DNA of 7,019 nt from JBHENW01 sp046261875 (GTDB lineage: Bacteria > Acidobacteriota > Thermoanaerobaculia > UBA5066 > Gp7-AA6), in assembly GCA_046261875.1 (NCBI GenBank), contig JBHENW010000060.1, forward strand, positions 1 through 7,019, read 5' to 3'. Position numbers and translations under genes: made by a program. Positions 6,246 through 7,019 of this stretch are shown one piece after another. The notes below the pieces were generated by a model. That model was not told the origin of the DNA. It searched no databases and saw only the letters and a list, made by a program, of their open reading frames with translations. Each line of letters opens with the position of its first letter. Within the stretch, counting starts at the first letter, position 1.

Positions 6246-6905
6246 ATGGCGCGTGTCCGACCCGTAGGTCCCGGAATTTCCCGGGGCGCCGTCTCGGAGC
6301 TGACGGCATCCCGGCTGTCGCTCTATCTGCGATGTCTCTCGGATCTCGAGGCGGAAGGGGCGACCCACGTTTCCTCCTCGAGCCTCGCGCGCCGCTTCGA
6401 CCTCAACGCCGCGCAGATCCGGAAGGACCTGGCGATCTTCGGCGAGTTCGGCGTCCGTGGCGTGGGGTACGAGGTGGGAACTCTCAAACGCCACCTCCTC
6501 TCGATCCTCGGCCTCGACCAGACCCGCAAGGTGGCGATCGTCGGCGCGGGGCACCTCGGACAGGCGCTGGCGGATTCGGGCGGTTTCGCCGCCGGCGGCT
6601 TCCGCATCGCCGCCCTCTTCGACGACGACCCGCAGAAGGTCGGCAGCCGCACCCGCGGCGGCCTCGTCGTACAGGACGTCCGCCGGCTGCGGGAGGTGGT
6701 CGCCCGGGAAGGCATCGAAATCGGCGTCATCACCGTTCCCGCGGCGGCCGCCCAGGAAGTCGCCCGGCGTTGCGCGGCCGCCGGCCTCCGGGCCCTGCTG
6801 AACTTTGCCCCCGCGCGCCTGACCGTGCCCGCCGACGTGCGGGTGAAGAACGTGGACCTCAAGGTGCACCTGGAAACGCTCTGTTTCTACATGCCCCGGG
6901 CGTGA
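6246..6905 (+). CDS. rex: Redox-sensing transcriptional repressor Rex
   Basis: This 219-residue protein (family about 205-230) is a cytoplasmic homodimeric repressor. It binds DNA when NADH is low and lets go when NADH fills its Rossmann domain. An N-terminal winged helix covers about residues 18-85. Its recognition region NAAQIRKDLAIFGEFG (54-69), followed by VRGVGYEV, is the Rex signature. The NAD(H)-binding domain starts at KVAIVGAGHLGQAL with the GxGxxG motif at Gly100, Gly102 and Gly105, followed by the acidic strand end FDDDP (125-129) that contacts the adenosine ribose. A C-terminal helix (about 203-214) probably serves domain swapping in the dimer. The ATG at 6246 has GAGG (6234-6237) 8 nt upstream, overlapping the nuoN stop, so rex is probably co-transcribed with nuo. 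Known Rex targets include nuo, cyd and fermentation genes; feedback on this operon is an inference. No Rex operator (TTGTGAA-type palindrome) was seen by eye in the window. Confidence 0.95.
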   Translation: MARVRPVGPGISRGAVSELTASRLSLYLRCLSDLEAEGATHVSSSSLARRFDLNAAQIRKDLAIFGEFGVRGVGYEVGTLKRHLLSILGLDQTRKVAIVGAGHLGQALADSGGFAAGGFRIAALFDDDPQKVGSRTRGGLVVQDVRRLREVVAREGIEIGVITVPAAAAQEVARRCAAAGLRALLNFAPARLTVPADVRVKNVDLKVHLETLCFYMPRA

Positions 6906-6927
6906 CGCGAACCGCCGCCCGGAACTG

Positions 6928-6933
6928 AAGGAG
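6928..6933 (+). promoter_or_regulatory. Strong Shine-Dalgarno for the gene starting at 6940
   Basis: AAGGAG lies 6 nt before the ATG at 6940, in an A-rich stretch (GAAGGAGAAAAGA) unlike the surrounding GC-rich DNA. It is the best match to the anti-Shine-Dalgarno consensus in the window and fixes the start of the downstream gene, predicting that this gene is translated well. Confidence 0.75.
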
Positions 6934-6939
6934 AAAAGA

Positions 6940-7019
6940 ATGGCCGCCAAGCCGACGACCGCTCGACGCATCGCCCCGCGGGCCCCCGCCCGGCCCGCCC
7001 CGAGGGCCCCCGTCCGGCC
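6940..7019 (+). CDS. Unidentified protein with Ala/Pro/Arg-rich N-terminus (5' end only)
   Basis: Only the first 26 codons are inside the window. They read MAAKPTTARRIAPRAPARPA and then PRAPVR before the edge. The start is supported by the AAGGAG Shine-Dalgarno and by its position 34 nt after the rex stop in the same direction. The segment is basic and proline-rich with no hydrophobic stretch, so it looks like a disordered cytoplasmic tail and not a signal peptide. An eight-residue pattern R-A-P-[AV]-R-P begins to repeat at residues 14 and 22, mirrored by a 24-nt DNA repeat. Such tails occur on nucleoid-associated proteins, phasin-like proteins and various regulators, but nothing here identifies the family. 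It may be the next gene of the operon or the first of a new one. Confidence 0.7.
   Translation, partial: MAAKPTTARRIAPRAPARPAPRAPVR
6980..7019 (+). repeat. Short direct repeat, 24-nt period, in the Pro/Ala/Arg coding tract
   Basis: GGGCCCCCGCCCGGCC at 6980-6995 recurs as GGGCCCCCGTCCGGCC at 7004-7019, 15 of 16 identical, offset by 24 nt (eight codons). It encodes the repeated R-A-P-x-R-P unit. The repeat reaches the window edge, so the number of copies is unknown. It may simply reflect low-complexity, GC-rich coding sequence. Confidence 0.5.

Noticed and set aside
4550..6247. 565-residue minus-strand frame opposite nuoN
   Set aside because: It is a charged low-complexity shadow of nuoN with no credible start signal or domain.
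6906..6939. Terminator or Rex operator in the gap after rex
   Set aside because: The 34-nt gap shows no inverted repeat with a T-tract and no TTGTGAA-type palindrome. Its only signal is the Shine-Dalgarno of the next gene.

Overview
The window holds the distal part of a complex I (NADH:quinone oxidoreductase, nuo) operon on the + strand. The order is the 3' end of nuoH (1-430), nuoJ (438-953), nuoK (950-1261), nuoL (1317-3257), nuoM (3261-4781) and nuoN (4778-6235). These are followed directly by rex (6246-6905), a NADH/NAD+-sensing transcriptional repressor, and by the first 26 codons of an unidentified Ala/Pro/Arg-rich protein (from 6940). All genes point the same way. Gaps are 3-55 nt or 4-nt start/stop overlaps, so nuoH through rex look like one transcription unit. 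No intrinsic terminator or promoter is visible inside it.

The genes shown make the membrane arm of complex I. NuoH forms the quinone chamber and first proton channel, NuoJ and NuoK the E-channel link, and NuoL, NuoM and NuoN the three antiporter-like proton pumps. All the expected charged residues in the membrane helices are present. The peripheral-arm genes (nuoA-G) lie outside the window. nuoI, which normally sits between nuoH and nuoJ, is absent from that position. Rex at the operon end suggests that expression is tied to the cell's NADH/NAD+ balance.

The one stretch that does not look like ordinary operon sequence is the nuoK-nuoL junction. A 64-nt palindromic element (1262-1325) with perfect 17-bp arms and about 50% GC sits in clearly GC-richer surroundings. 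It starts at the base after the nuoK stop codon and supplies the apparent Shine-Dalgarno, the TTG start codon and codons 2-3 of nuoL. It looks like a mobile REP/MITE-type hairpin that was domesticated as a translation initiation region. It is the most interesting feature here.

The DNA is GC-rich with strong G/C preference at third codon positions. The proteins look like those of a Gram-negative-type, aerobically or anaerobically respiring bacterium. A high-GC phylum that has both a full nuo operon and Rex (for example Acidobacteriota or a related lineage) would fit, but taxonomy cannot be fixed from this sequence alone. No stretch longer than 60 bases lacks a gene, and I saw no tRNA, rRNA, CRISPR array or transposase gene.
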